The notes: generated by a model from the letters alone, not told the origin. A DNA stretch of 64,000 nucleotides from Camillea tinctor (GCA_022578605.1 MU394107.1:186001-250000), one strand, 5' to 3'; numbered from the stretch's first letter, positions 21,397 to 35,632 are shown. Numbers and translations: made by a program.

Positions 21397-24300
21397 GTCC
21401 GGGTGAGCAGGGACGGCATTCAAGGGGTCGTGGCTAATTACACAACCCGACCCCTATCTAGCCTATCACTACATAAGGTGGATTTCATAGCTATATCATG
21501 TCTCTTAAACGTTCTTATATCTGCGAATCTTTTCTTTATCATATCACTGCGATGAATTTTTCATTTACTCCCCCCCCCTTTCCACTATGATTCTCCAACA
21601 GCCTTACGATGCCTTATGATACTGGCCTTAGGCCTTCAGCTCTCACATTGCTAGAACACATTATCTTATAGATTAGGAAAAGGGACAACTGCGTTAAATT
21701 ACCTCTAGCTACAAATTTTCATCTGCGTTCCATTCATAGAATAAATTTACTACATTAAAAACTATGTGAGAACCCTTCATACTCGATGATGCATATCAAG
21801 TTTTAGAAAGAAGTAGATAAGTAGAGCTATACTCGCTATCACTAGATGCACTAACCTACTCACGATATAAGGCCTAGTATTGTCTCAATATACTACACCC
21901 GGCCACTTCGCCAACAACCTCCTTAAAAGCGGCGAATGCCGACGTCCATGTAGCTACCAAACCATGGCGTCCAGATGATATAAGAGAAATCCTTTATTTG
22001 ATAATCTATATACATTCTCCCAGACTGAGAACGCAGTATGCTTCTCCCTAGGTTAAATCTCTTATATTGAGCAGTCTCTGTTCGCTCCGTATAACTCAAG
22101 CCGGTTCACAGCCGCCGCAACCGCTTTACCTGGCAGTGACATCTATAGCCCGATATCAGCCAGGACAGTCTGTGCCCGTCCCGCTCCGGATCTGACCTTA
22201 ACAGCTGATGGCCCGTCTCAGCGCGTATGTCAAAGTCGGGTGATGCACCATGATAGCTGTCTTTATTCCCAGAAGCGCGAGTCGGTCAGTCAGCCAGCTT
22301 GGATTCAACCTCCTTTGGGAGGGGGAAAGCAACCCGATACTCCAACGCTGCTATCCGAATGTCTACGATTGCTGCTTTATACACTTATACCATAACCTCT
22401 AAAAAGAAGACACACAAGGCCATATTTAATTACTACATTACTACTCGCTCTCAAAGCAGCGGCGAGAGCCCGGCATCTACATCGGTGTGTGAAGTTGAAA
22501 CCGGACATCCATGCTGTGTCATGTCATCGGAAAGCGATTGGTGGTCGCGTGTTCTCGTTATAAATATTGTTTTGTTGTTGCTAATCTGCGAAATCCTAGA
22601 GAGCTGTGCTTTGCCAATGAGCCGTCGCATCGTAGCTTTCGCGTCGGTCCCGAAGAATTGAATTATCTACGCTACACTACAGAGATGAGACGGAGGGGGA
22701 GGTGGTGGGCGACGGAGCGTGGCTATTCGCCCCTGCTTTCGACTACATACATAATCACCACTGTCCGGGGGGATTAATTGGTAGGGAGATGGATAGACCG
22801 TTTGAAGTTGGAGGTCGGGGTAGAAAGGATGTGATAATGTTTTCTTATTTTTTTTTTTTTTTTTTTTGCCCTTTTGTGATTGTTGTCCTTTCTGTAACTG
22901 GGCTCGTTGATAGGTAGGTAGGCTAGGTACCTTACCTCCCTTTTCCCCGGGACCCCATTCGTTCCAACTCCCGTTTGTTAAAACAAGAAAAGAAGAAATG
23001 GGGAAAAATACAACACAATAACAACGACCAAGCTTGCTCAGCTGCTGCCACTGCTGCGTCCACCCACGGCCGTGGATTGTCCACGCATGAACACGACGCG
23101 CTCCCCCTGCTACCAGGACGAATAAGTTTAAAGGGTCAATACAGGTAGGTATGATTCCCCGGGGGGTTGAACCCCATAGGTTAAAGGGGGGATAAGAGCT
23201 AGGACCCTCTTCCCCCGCGTGCGCACGGCGTCTCCGGACCGGATTGGTGGACAGACGTGTCGGGTCGGTGGGAAGAGAAAGCCGGTACACAGACAGACAA
23301 GTATCACACCTACAATGATGGGTCCGTTCGTTCGTTCGCAGCAGCAAGTGGTAATGGGGGTCCAGGCTAAGCTTGGCTATGAAAGGTTAAGCAAGAAGGG
23401 TCAGCCAAGGCTTTATCGACTGGATTAAGGTCTTTTTTTTTCACTAGACAACAACATAGCTTTTCTTCCCCTACCTACCGTTTGTGCACAGCGCATACTT
23501 TGAGTGTCTAGTGATGATCGTGGAGTGATCACCTACTTACCCCTACTTGGATATCCCTCCCGAGAAACGGCTTATTCAATACACGAGAGGGTTTTACAGA
23601 ACCTACCTAACCTTAGGTTGATACGTAAGTACCTAACTAACCCAGACGCTTGTCCCCTTAACCAACGCGCGATTAAGTGCTTGATTGCATTCGCGTGAGG
23701 CTGAGCCTACCTAGCGAACCTCCCGTCGTAAAGAAAGCCCACTAGGTCAACCTAGAACACATAGCTGGTGCGCGAAAAGAGGGAACGAATCATCACTTCA
23801 TAACCTCGCTCTACCAGTGGCAAAAAAAAGAAGAAATTACTCAGTTAGGTACCTAGGGATGATTCGCTTTGCTTGCTTTGTTGAGCGACTTTTTTCTGCT
23901 TGCTAGCCAGCTAGCCAGCCCTCGGCCGTATAATACTATCCTATCTACACTCTACCTTATACCCTACAGCCAACTCAGGTAAGGTAAGGCCGGTAAACTA
24001 TCTTATCTGTGACGATGTACGTGACAAGAAGGCCCTTCGAGAACGCGGCACCAACCACGTCACCCGTAGGTAGGCAGGCAGGCAGGCTATGTGTAGGCAG
24101 GATGGCGAGATAGATAGACAGAGGACAGCGGTTGATACAGCACAGCGGGCGGTGCCTAACTTCAGGCAATTTTCACTTGATGTGGTGCCCCTAGATTTAC
24201 AACTAACTTGGGTCGAATGCTTCTTCTGTAGAGACGTGAGGGGGGGAAAGAAAGGACAAGTTGTATGGGGGAAAGGCAGGGGAAGCAGAAAGGACAAGAT

Positions 24301-26289
24301 GAGCAAGGAGGACAGAGAACTGGCTGAGCGATAAACACATACCTAACTTAGGTATGTACGCTAAAAGAGGGAATTATTCATAACACTTTTTTTTTCCTGC
24401 CCGACGGGGACAGTATCGATGTTTGATAGACAGGGTGCGAGGATTAGTTAGTAGATTCCAAGGTTTAGATTGGTAAGTAGTATTCCTCCGCTTTGATATT
24501 CTTTCTACTTGGGCAACCCCGGATTACCTACCTAGGTAACTTATATATATGTCTTTAGATGGATTAGATGTGGTAGAAGTTTATATAAAGACCGAGCACA
24601 AAAAAAAGGTAATAGGTCACGGTACAAGCTACCTAATTAGTAAACAGAAAAATAATCATATCGTGGCGACTTCAGCTGCTCTCCTCTCTATGTAAGATCC
24701 CACAGCTATCCGTGGGATTGGATTGATTTGAAACATACATACAAGGAAAATCCCGGTTTATGATTTTTTTTTTTTTCATTTCATTTTTTTTTTCTATCTC
24801 CAAAAAGATTATCTCGGCAGCTACCTATCGAGTGTGTGTGGAGGTGGAGGAGGATGTGGGATGTGGATTGTGGGGTTTATTGTTGGGTTTAGCTGGTAAG
24901 GCAAGGGAGGGAGAAGAGAGGGAGGGGTCTAAGCTTTTTTTTTTTTTTGGCTTACATACCTAGGTACATACCGATATTTGGTTACGGGCGTATTGAAAAT
25001 AGTCATTAGTATAAATAGGATCGAGTCGAATTAGGTCGGGTCGGGTCGGGGTCATCACGGACTCGAGCAGATGCGGAGAAGGGTGGTTAAATATACCTGA
25101 TCTTCCTAAGACCTACGTGCTTATGTATGTAGGTTAATCTATAGGGTAAGTAAGCGGGCAGGGTACGTGCCAAAGCAGAGGAGAGGATAGGGTTTAGGAT
25201 TCTTATGATCTGCGAGCTACGTAACCAACTTACACTAATGAGACGTCCCAGCTCGCACGCACATTCACACGACGACGGCACGGGTACCACCACATTCACG
25301 CACGACAGCTCGGTCGTGCTGGTTACTGAATCTGGTTAGTGACGCGGGGCACATACCTTCGATATACTTTCACGTACACCTTTGCCGTTGACAAAAAGGT
25401 AACAGGAAAAGAGTCTGGATAGGGGATATATAAAGTATAGAGTAGTGAGATATTATAGGTTATATTGATTATTTTCATGATCTATATTTTGTAGACAAAG
25501 TCAACTAACCTTAGATCATGATCTAATCGCTAGATTTCTTTAACACAAAAGAAGACACTTGCACATCCTATTTATATATAATTCGCTTTTTTTTTTAACC
25601 CGGTTTAATCCATATACATACCTAGGGACACTATACCCCCTTCTCGGCATCTACCGACCTCTATACCGCCACCTTGCCAGCTAGCTCACCTAAAACCTAC
25701 ACTATTTACTTACCGGCAAACCACGCCATGCCACGACGACCTCCAACAGCGCCCTACTGCCGGGACTTCGTGTTATAACGACCACCCCGCCACTTCACCC
25801 CTCCGGTGTATTCATATTCCGTCCCGATCATGTCATTGTCTAGTCTTTTCTGAGCCGCGTATAACCGCGTTCGCTATCTTCGACTCGCGCACCGCCTTGC
25901 CCGTGTCGAGCGGGCCAGAGCTAAGCGAGGACCTTGCGGGCAGCTTTGCCGCGGTGTCCCCGGGGAGGGGCCCTGTTTTCAGCCTTGGACATCCCGCCGC
26001 GCTTCAATGTGCCCAGGTTAGACAGCGACAAGTTCATCGCCCAGCGCGGGACGAGCCCCCAGTGGCATAACCGGACGGACGGATGGCGAGCACCGCACCG
26101 CCTTCGTTATGGTAGGCGCGGAGAAAGCGAGGGCAACAGACGGCAGGGAGCTGGAGGAGACTGTGTTTAAGAGGTATATGGACGAATAATAGCATGGTGG
26201 GCGAACAACAGTGCTCTTCGTTTCGTATGTTAGTTGTATAAGTTATGTAGTTGCATGTATACCTAGATACTTAGTTCTTATATTGCTTA
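21397..26289. other. Long gene-poor intergenic region
   Basis: 4.9 kb with no gene I can support. It holds homopolymer T and A runs (for example 22850-22867 and 24768-24792), many TAGGTA/ACCTA words, a 12-bp palindrome CCACGGCCGTGG near 23066, and a GC-rich patch at 25.7-26.1 kb. Open frames such as 22299-22661 and 22667-23347 (-) lack any domain signal. Confidence 0.6.
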
Positions 26290-26299
26290 TGTCACCTAA

Positions 26300-28030
26300 A
26301 TGCAGTTTCATTCCTGCGCGTTCCCGGAATGCGTTTGAATATGGCCTGGGTTTTTTTGCCTTTGTTGCGGTGTCGTACAATATCGTTTTCCTTTATCACC
26401 CTGATAGGCCAGAGCAGCAGGCATCCCCCAATTCTTCGACACCGTGGCGGTCACAACTTGGCTCTCATGCGGACATCCCAGACGGTCGATATCGCCCGAG
26501 AAATGAGGCATCGTCGATAATGCCTCATCCGCCAGGGTATGGATGATGGCCGTTGACTCTTGCAACAGAGCACATAATGTGTCGATAGTGGCGTTGTCCA
26601 TGTTGGAAGGTGTAAATGCCGTGTTCACATACCTTAAGACCTGCTCGTGGGCTATTAAGCTGGCGGTCTCGATGATACTTCCACTCATAGGTCATCTAGA
26701 AGTCTGTGTGGAGCTAGATGGTATCAGTCAAGGGATGCATGAGATTCCCAAATGACGGTAAGTCATGAGCGGCTAGAGTTTTAAAGCTGCCACCGCGGGC
26801 CTTCCCGCCAGCTGACCGCTTCTTGATAAGTTTACGTAGCTCCTTGACCAACCTTAGAATCTCACTTATCGACAAGGTCTCGTTGTCGAAGGCGCGCAGT
26901 ACGGTACGGGCGCGGTGAAAAGACTAGCTAATATGCAGAACGGCCTCTACCAGATGCACGAAAGGTATGTCGTCATGAAACCGATCGATCCAGTTCTCCG
27001 ATTCATCCAGCGGTTTCAGACCGAAGGCCAGTCGCTGCTTCGGCTTCAATAACTATAAGTTCGGTGACCGCTTGTTTGATGAACATAGGTTGGTTAGTTC
27101 TGCTATGCACTCGATGGTGAGCTAGCCTGAAGAGACTCCAGCCGCATGCATTATAGAGCTGCTTGTGGCCACGAAGTCTTCAGGACGTTCCATGCCCTGT
27201 GCATGAGCTCCTCTCGAGGTGGAATCGGGAATCAGAAATGTCTGAATACGTAATATCACTGGTTGTCAGTAGTTGCCGAGGACATCAGTGACCTAAAACT
27301 ATTACCTCGAAGATGTCCAACATGACAACGGTTATGAGATGGTAGCCGTCGGGCACCTGGCTTGGAGCCGACAGGGATCTACGCAAGGCGGACAATAACA
27401 TGTTCTAGCAATGGAATGCGTCCCCAGCCAGCGCATGGCCTTCCCAGCACCGAGAGAGGTCTGCGTACGCAGCCGCGTGCGCTGCCTGGCGCAAGGCGAA
27501 GCGTCCTTCTACGTTCGCACCCTGGAATAGGAAGGGAAGATGAGATAAAGAAACCCTGATGAAGAGGTTTCACTGCACGGATATACAACATATTTGTCTG
27601 TAAAGCGATCAACCGCTGCGCCTTCAGGGGTTAACTTCAGACGATCTGGTGTCTGTTTGAGCCATGACAGTAGTTTGGTCGAGAGCATAGGATCGATGGT
27701 GCCCCCCCCTGGCAGTGTCACCTCGCTCGCTATTCGTGAGCGCTTGGTCTGGCGATAGAGAGGCTGCTTGGCGGCGGCCTCACCCTCGCTCCTTTCCAAC
27801 GGAGCTACTCCCGCTTCTCGCAGACTTCAGTGGGGATTTCAGTATTGCTGCATAGACACTAGCGGTGATCTCGTCCTCCATTTCATACCAGAAGGTGATA
27901 GATGCCTCGTCGCGGTAAGGCTCGCAGATCCCGTCGTGGTTGATACAGCGCTGGCAGACGGGTCGGGTGCTGGTCGCATTTTAACTCGTCGCTGGTGGCA
28001 TCTTAAACAACAACCCCCTACTCAAACACG
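26300..28030 (-). pseudogene. Broken Zn(II)2Cys6 transcription factor
   Basis: Relic of a fungal binuclear zinc-cluster regulator read on the minus strand. At 28015-27924 the six-cysteine pattern C-x2-C-x6-C-x6-C-x2-C-x6-C is recoverable, with QRRVK between the second and third cysteines. Two single-base insertions break it: one A in the AAAA run at 27979-27982 and one C in the CCC run at 27965-27967. Downstream, colinear regulator-like fragments appear in shifting frames: 27740-27540, about 27525-27310 (with a TAG at 27405-27407), 27270-27080, about 27050-26760, and an open block at 26688-26308. The order and size fit a regulator of roughly 500-550 aa. The several frame changes and stops cannot all be introns. 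Assignment rests on the cysteine signature and on the general look of fungal regulator middle domains. Confidence 0.75.
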
Positions 28031-31000
28031 ATATGTTGCAATTGTTTACACTACGAAGGGGGGTTTTTGGTCTTGGTCTAAGAGGCTGTGAAGAAGGGTA
28101 TATCGGTGGCTGTCAGCATCGAACCGCCTGCTCATCTGCATCATCTCAGGACCAATCGTCTCCATTTTTTGAGAGGAGAATCATGAAAAGATATCCATTA
28201 TCCATTACACGGGTACGAGGAAACGAGCATGGGTGTGCCAGTCATCTAGCCGCTGCTGGCGCTTATTCGTATGTAGTAGTGTAGTGTCAAATATAGGTCG
28301 CAAGGGTTTTGCAAGGGTATTGAAGGATGCGGCGAATCCAGATGTGGAGGTGAAAGAAAAGAAAGAAAGAAAGAAAGGGAAAAAAAAAAGAATGAAAGAA
28401 AAAAAAAAGAGGCGGCGCCGATGTCGTACAGGAACTCCGGAAATGCCAGCCACCTAGGTAGTACACAACGCGGATTATGCACAATTTTGACTAACAGCAA
28501 ATAATTTTCATTATTAAAGTGATGTTAGTGGACGCTACTAAGAAAATAAGAAAATAACCCAAATAGGCGGTATAGGTAGATCTGCATTGTAGCGTATAAA
28601 TGCATAAGTTAGGTAGTGTAAGTGGATCACTGTTCCCTTTTCCCTTGTCCCTTCAGGCACTTACACACAACTTCTTCAAGTTCCTTCCCACAGTGTTTTT
28701 TTCTTCTTCTCCGAGGCCGACCGAAAACAGGCTAGCCCCTCCTCTTTGTAAACTGTGCAACGAGTGGAGTTGGTAGGCACGATGGGAGGAGAAAGACGGT
28801 AGACCTCATGCAGTCAGTATAGGCGGGTGACATGGTTTAAGTGCATGACCAGTCGATCGATGCAAGCTATTAGAAAGAGAGAAAAAAGAGAGAAAAAAGT
28901 AAAGTACATACATAATCTGCCTACCAATCTAAAGGTTGGGAAATAATAATAGTAATAGGCGACTATACCTTTTTTTTAATTCTCCGAATGTGTAGGGAAC
29001 TGAAAATGAATAACCTATGTATTTAGATGGTAAAATAGTAAGTGGGTATCGATTATATATATGCCTCTCTGCTTTGTTTTTTTGAGTTTTTTTTTTTATA
29101 ATAGGCATTCTGTAGTTGTATGTCAAAGTATAGATGTGGTTGGTTCCCCGTTTTCCCTTCCCCTCTCTTGTACGAACACACACCACAAGAAAGTTATAGT
29201 ATAGGTATACTATGTACCTCAATATGCATGGTGAAGTCAGCCAGGGCAGGTTCGTATCGGCTTGACCGCTTCGGATTGGAAGATCTGTGGGATTGTAACT
29301 CTCTCTTATTCACTCTTTCCCTTAACTCTCTTTTTTTATTGGGAACTTAGTCCTCCCACACACGTACACACACGCATACAAGATACTCCTAATGTACAAG
29401 GCAAGTTCGTCCATACATACTTCCATCCCCGACTTACATAGTGGGCAATGTACAGGGAAGCAGCAAGTAGGAAGAAGGAGCTCGGACTTGGGGTTTTTAA
29501 TGTAGGTAAGGTTAGGTTAGGTCCATATGTAGGTAGGAAGCAGGAGTTGGTAGGAGCTGGCAGGAAGGAACTGGCTGGAGAAGAGGTTAGGTTAGGGTAG
29601 CTGGTGGTTAGGTATGGAGTAGTGGTAGGTACTACTTACTGAAGGTACGATAGCGGGGCTGGTCAGGAGGCTTGGAATTTAAAAAAAAGTCCTGAGACGA
29701 TGTCACCAGACGGCTAAGCTTACATAACTGCATAGGTCAATTATGTAGTGTAGCACATGCATATGTAGTACTAAATGACGAAAGCGGACAGCCGACCACA
29801 CGATCATCGGACTGTACTAAGTATGCGTTTGTGCTATGTGTGCGTATGTGTGTGTGCGTGCGTGCGTGTTTTGTGTATGTGTATGTGTAAGTGTAAGTGT
29901 AAGTGTATGTGTTGGTTTGTTATGCTCTCCCTCGCTCGCTCTTATCCCATATTTCATTCGTTTTGTGTATTTGGTATGTATTCTTATTTTATTTTATATT
30001 TTCCCTCCTTCTCTTAATCGTACACTGCCTACTAGATACTTAGTAGACATTTACATAGTAGGTACCTAAACAACTCACCCTAGGATACATGTACCCAGCT
30101 TACCTACAGTACGTATATTATATACATACATACATGTAACTCACTACCATACCCACTTGTTTAAGTTCACTGCCCTGCTACCTTTCCCTTCCCGGTCCCT
30201 AACTCACTTACTTTAGTGTATACCTCATACTTACATACCTTAACATCGAACTGCACACCACTTACATACACATTACTACTTAACCACATACTAAACATAA
30301 TTCATGGTTCCTTTTAGCGGCCTTCTGTTGTTCACCGCCATCAACCGTTAAACATACCTAACCTAGGTAGTCTACTATGGGGAATTACTTCTTGATTTTC
30401 CCCAGTTCCGGGTTTGTTCGTTTGTCCACTGCTTTGCTGTTATTTTTTGGGGGGGTTTGTTCTCAACTCAGGTTTTCTTCCTTGATCATTCCTAGTAAAA
30501 AAAAAAAAGAGCTACTTGGGTTAGACCCTTTTTTTTTTACTGCCACTTTCTTTTCTTCAATTTTTTTTTTATTCTTCCTATTTCCCTTTTTTTAACCTCT
30601 TAAAAAAACTACTCTTAATTCCAGTTCCCCGGTTTCTTGTTACCTATTCCTGTCTTAAAGTTTTTATCATAGGTTCAAATCGGGAATTTTCCTCTTCCTC
30701 GTCTCCGGTCACACGCCCTCGCTCCCATCTAGAACATCTAAACCCGCCACTACTGTCATTATCACCACCACATCTTCTTCCACGTCCACTTCCACGTTTT
30801 CAATTTTTATCGCTCTTCACCCCTCTGAAAAAAAGAAGCCGAGAAAAAGAAATTTCCAGAGAGAACCTCAGTGTATGCATGATTCCTGCATGATTTCTCT
30901 CTTTCATTATTTTTTCCCCTTATACTTTGCTCAACAAACTCATTCATCATCTTTTATGCTTAGACATTCAGGGTTTCAATTAAGTCTCCCTTTTTGGATG

Positions 31001-31524
31001 TGTTGGTTTTAACCTGTGTATGCGATTGTTGTGTCCAAGAATATGAAACTTTCCTGCCTTACACACATCTTGCTTTTATAGCTTAAAAGGAAAAGTCATC
31101 ATCAGAAAGACTTCTCACCCCGCCATCCTTAAGGAGACCGGTGATACTCCTTACTAACACGGGCATTCATCTTGACACAACATATCCTCTACCAACTAGG
31201 AGCTTGTATTTTTTGAGAAGGGGGAATACCAAACCAGGAAGAAAAAAAAACTAACAGAAAAGTTATCTCCTCGCTCTACACGCCTTGGCTGATCGAAAGG
31301 TGTTTTTATCTATCGATTCACCAGTGGCTTGGTGCTTTTCGGTGCTTGACGGCCTGCGGCTACGGTCCGCGGTCCGGAATCCGTGAAAAAGTCTAACGTG
31401 AATTTCTCGGAAAACGTTAGCATGAGAGACTATAGCCGAAATAGATCAGTCTTACATCAGGAAGAATGACAGACTCCCGATCACCGTTGTTGCAACTTGG
31501 GTCTCTATTTCGGTCACAGCAAAG
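28031..31524. other. Gene-poor intergenic region upstream of receptor gene
   Basis: 3.5 kb without a supported gene. It contains a GAAA/A-rich tract (28353-28412), a TG/GTAT microsatellite (29835-29915) and several T-runs (30538-30600). The last kilobase is pyrimidine-rich and probably serves as promoter and long leader of the receptor gene. Confidence 0.6.
29835..29915. repeat. TG-rich microsatellite
   Basis: Alternating TG, TGCG, TGTATG and TGTAAG units form an 80-bp purine-pyrimidine alternating tract in non-coding DNA. The small open frames across it (29775-30069) are by-products of the repeat. Confidence 0.85.
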
Positions 31525-33471
31525 ATGGCTCCTCTCCAGGAGTTGTCAGGCTCACTAGGTTCTGATCTCCTCGCTCTCTACGCCGGAACATTAAAGAAAC
31601 GCCAAGAATACGATGCCTATCCCGATCTCAGCGACCAGCATTTGTTGGCGCTGATGTGTATCTCCCTATCTGTCGCCTCTGTCAGTGTCATAGCCGCTCT
31701 GTATGCCTTCTATTGGTTTGTTCGCATGAGACGGAGTTTTCGTCAAGAGTGAGTACTACTAGTCCCCTTCGTGTGTACTATGAAATAGACGAGAGGGCCA
31801 GGGCCTACTCGTCTCAAGTAATTGCCAGAGCATGAAGGCTAACACGTCTATAGCTTGATTATGCTGTTGATCCAGAGCGACATGATGAAAGCTATGTGGC
31901 TGGTTATCTGCCCCATTGTTTACTTTGCAGATGTTCCCACCAACTCGAAATTTTGTCAGGTCTCCGGCTTCTTCCTAACTGTCACCATCGAGGCCTCCGA
32001 CATCGCGGTTCTACTAATTGCAGTACATACGGCTATATTTATCCTCAGACGGCAGCATTCTGGCGGATCCACTGGGTTGTATCCGTATCGACGCGTTGCA
32101 TATGCCCTTTGGGCCATTGTGCCTATCATTATGGCGGCAATCGTCCCTCTTAGTGGTGGTGCGTTTGTCGACAACGGCCCATACTGTTACTTACCTAGCG
32201 ACCCTGAATGGTACATAAGTGCTTTGAGCTGGATACCACGATACATCATTTTTGCTATTATCATCATCACATACACTGGGCTTTATCTCTACATAGGTGT
32301 TCGGTTTCGTCGCTTCAGGAGAGATCAGAGGAGAGGCAGCACAAGCTCCCAATCGTCCAATCGACGCAGACAGAGAAGCAGAAGCCGACCCCGAGACGTT
32401 CCACCAACACCCCCCATTGCTGACCATGGCTTATTGAACTCAGTCAGAAGCAGCGTGTTCAGGAACGGAATACCAAGAGAACGCCAGCAGTCAGTTGCTT
32501 CGACTGTCAGCACATTGCAGCTAGGTGAACCCACCACCCCAACGCCGAAGCGCAGCGATCAGATCCGAAGAAATTCCATTTCATGGAACGTGGTAGATTT
32601 TGGACGGGACCCCTCTGTATCTGCGTCGCAAGAGCCATCAGTCGATCCGACGCCCCTCAGCCCTACAGACGAATCATCTACTGCAGAACCGTTTCCCTCC
32701 GAACCAGTTCCCCCTATTCCTACTCCGGAGCCCGCTCACCTCCCTGTCTCCGGGGTCTCTGATCCTTCAGTACATAGCCGCTCTCGTTGGAAACAATCAC
32801 TCTTCCGCAATAGCGGGGCCCAAAATATCACCAACCCCGTCCTTAATATTATTACCGTCCTACGCCGGGGACCGCCCGCTCATTCAGGCACGACCTTAGG
32901 CGTGAATGCAAGCGCCTCGTCAAGCTCGGTACACCTGCCATCCGAGACGACTACTGATGCCGTACGGCGGTCGAGCGAGAGGTCTCAACGCCAACTAAGC
33001 CTCCTATTCGCATACCCGGCGATATACCTAGTGACGTGGATCGCGCCGTTTGTGGCGCACGTGATGCATTACGACGATGACTACGGGAGCCAGTTTAATG
33101 AGCCACTCCCGTTGCAGATCGTCAGCCTAGCGAGCCTATGCATTGGCGCAGCAGTCGACTGTTGCTTCTTCAGCGCGTGGGAGAAACCCTGGCGGCATAT
33201 GCACGGAGGCTTCTGGGACGGGTTAGCCACACGGTTCAAGTTGCGATCAGCAGCCCGGGCAGTCGGTCGCATCGGTGGCAGCGGGACACACGAGTGGAAG
33301 CCGGGAAACGGCGGCAGGACCCGCGAAGAGATGTTCATGGATGCGAGAGATGCGAGGTTCCGCCGGGAGCAAGAGAACCTGGATAACCTCACCGTGGCCG
33401 CCGCCGCACGAACACGAAGCCAAAGATCTCATCCGAGACAGTGGTGGGATGCAGTGGAAGAGGACGAATAA
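31525..33471 (+). CDS. Git3/GPR1-type G-protein-coupled receptor (2 exons)
   Basis: Seven-helix plasma-membrane receptor of the fungal Git3/Gpr1 class, whose members sense glucose, carbon sources or amino acids and signal to G-alpha and cAMP. Exons 31525-31748 and 31854-33471 give 613 aa. Helices by hydrophobicity: about 40-66, 76-99, 108-138, 156-176, 200-222, 458-478 and 493-515. Helix 3 carries the family-like FCQVSGFFLTVTIEASDIAVL segment beginning at Cys109. A conserved cysteine in the second outer loop (Cys186, YCYLP) could pair with it. The third inner loop is very long (about 225-457) and Ser/Pro/Arg-rich, with many phosphorylation-type sites. The tail after helix 7 begins EKPWRHMHGGFW. 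It is not related to Pth11-type or pheromone receptors. The ligand cannot be inferred. Confidence 0.88.
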
Positions 33472-35632
33472 AACACGAGAGAGCGCCGAGCGTTCCTATC
33501 ATGGACACGATTTTTCTTTTGGTACGGCCCGACGACATGATACGATAAATTTCTTTTTCTTTATATGATATGAAATATGATACCCCGAACTCATTGCGCT
33601 CTTGTTTTCTTTTCTTTTTCTTTTTTTCTCGATCTCGATTTATATAAATCACTACTGCGAAAGTTGGAGGAAGGAATGGAGGGGCGTTGGGGAGATGGAA
33701 TGGATATGGGAAGGAAATGGTTAAGGAGGATGGGAGAAAGGGATTTGGATAATAAAGTCTTTTAATCATTTATGGGGCACAAAAAAACACATACTCTAGC
33801 ATTTTGGCATTCGACATAGCATTATCGGTCAACAGCAACATCATACGCAGCACGGCACGGCACAGTACGGCACGGCACGCACGTACGCATAACCTACATC
33901 ACATATAAGGTCACATTTCCTTTTTTTTTCTAATATGGCAGCCGCTTAAGGGGAAGCTTGAGATGAAGAAGGAAGGGAAAGAGGGGGAACGCGGGAGCGG
34001 GGCTTGTGTAGGTACGCAAAGCATCAGTAAAAACGCACATGGGGCTCGGTTATATAGCATTTCCAAGGGGCGCTTGTGAACAGGAAGGGCGGCTAGCTCA
34101 TTATTTATCTCTACCTACTATCTATCCAGTGTACCCAGGTACCTACCTATATATATATATATATTATTCATCGTTTAGCTCGTTTACTGGTTAGGTACCT
34201 AACCTACATGCCCTCAAGTTTCGTAGAATCGATGTTCTCGTAACCTGGGTAACCTGGTAAGATGCGGAAAGTAAAGGGGTAAAAGAGTATATATATATAT
34301 ATATATAGGTATATACACGTGTAGGTGTGTATATGGGAAAGGGGCAAAGGGGTAAAGGAGAAAAGGGAGGCGAAAGGGGGGAATGACTGGATAGGAAAAA
34401 GATAGGGGGATTTAAATCATCGAAGTGGTAAATTTAAGTGTCATATGTTATCTATGTATCTGTGCGTGTGTGAGTGTATCCCGGGGTTGTTAGTTTGTTT
34501 GCTGTTGTTATTGTCGTCGTTGTTATATTGTAGTCATTCGTGTGGTAGCCCGACTGACTGGACTGTGGTCAGTATTAGTGTTCACTGCGTGCCGGGAATG
34601 TCTTGCTTTGCCTTGTTATACGATATGCATGTAAGCTACGCATGTGTGTGTGTAACCTGTGTTGAAGTTTAATGTCAGGTGTGCCTATGTGTATGTGTAT
34701 GTGTAGGGGTTTGGTAAGGCAAAAAGAAGGGGGTAGGTATGTATGTAGGTAAGCAAGCTGTAACCTTGGTTATTGTGACGGTGATACCTGCATACATACA
34801 ATAACCTATAGGTTACGTAGTAGTTAGGTATATATGTCGGGGTTGATGGATGGATTGGTTGATTTAACCATGTGAGTTATACCATACGAGATATCACATG
34901 CATACCTTACCTACCTATCTACTTCGACTGCGACGTTGATTTGGACAACAGCGTAGTAGTCTTACTTGAGAATTGTGGAAATATAAAACATCTAGGTATG
35001 TATCTTAAGCGACAGCTCAGTTTTTGGTTATATATGATAGGTACGATAGGTTATATTAACCTCTTCCTTACTGGTATCGTTTTTGCTTGGTAAAGGAACT
35101 AGTTAGAGGAAAAACAAAAGTTGTTGGTTATTGGAGTTTTGATGTGGCGTGATTTATTCACATATGTAACCTACCTCGTGGAGATATATAACCCAGGCTC
35201 CCTGCCTAACATATGAAGGTAATAATCCACGATCTCTTTTCAGTTCGGCTTTAAAAAATCATCCTCTTCTTTCATTTTGTATCCCGCTTTATCTTCCTTT
35301 TCTTGTTCTACTTACTCCTTTACTTCTTTTTTGATGTGGGAGGGGGCAATGACGATGGCTATGGTGATGGGAAGTGTTGCAATTCAGAAGCATGTCTTCT
35401 GATGTTTGCCTTACCTATTTCCTTGGGGTCTTTTCTCCCTCTTTTCAGTTCCGTTTTATGAGAGCTTCATGTGTAAGACAAGTCCTCTTATACGCTCCAT
35501 TTCTCTACTTCCCGCTTGTCATGCAGAAGATGGCATATTTCCTTCCAAACCCCCTTCTCTTTGTGTGTTATACAATATATCGTATATTTCTTGTTATCAA
35601 GTATTCTATGTACTCAATGTTGTCTTCTTTCC

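Noticed and set aside
22299..23428. Several 70-226-codon open frames on both strands
   Set aside because: Composition is repeat-driven, frames overlap on both strands and no motif or splice pattern supports a gene.
28353..28412. GAAA-rich tract considered as a CRISPR-like or telomeric repeat
   Set aside because: It is an imperfect simple-sequence tract with no spacers and no TTAGGG units.
30660..30690. B-box-like GGTTCAAATCG, possible second tRNA
   Set aside because: No matching A box, acceptor stem or anticodon arm can be folded around it.
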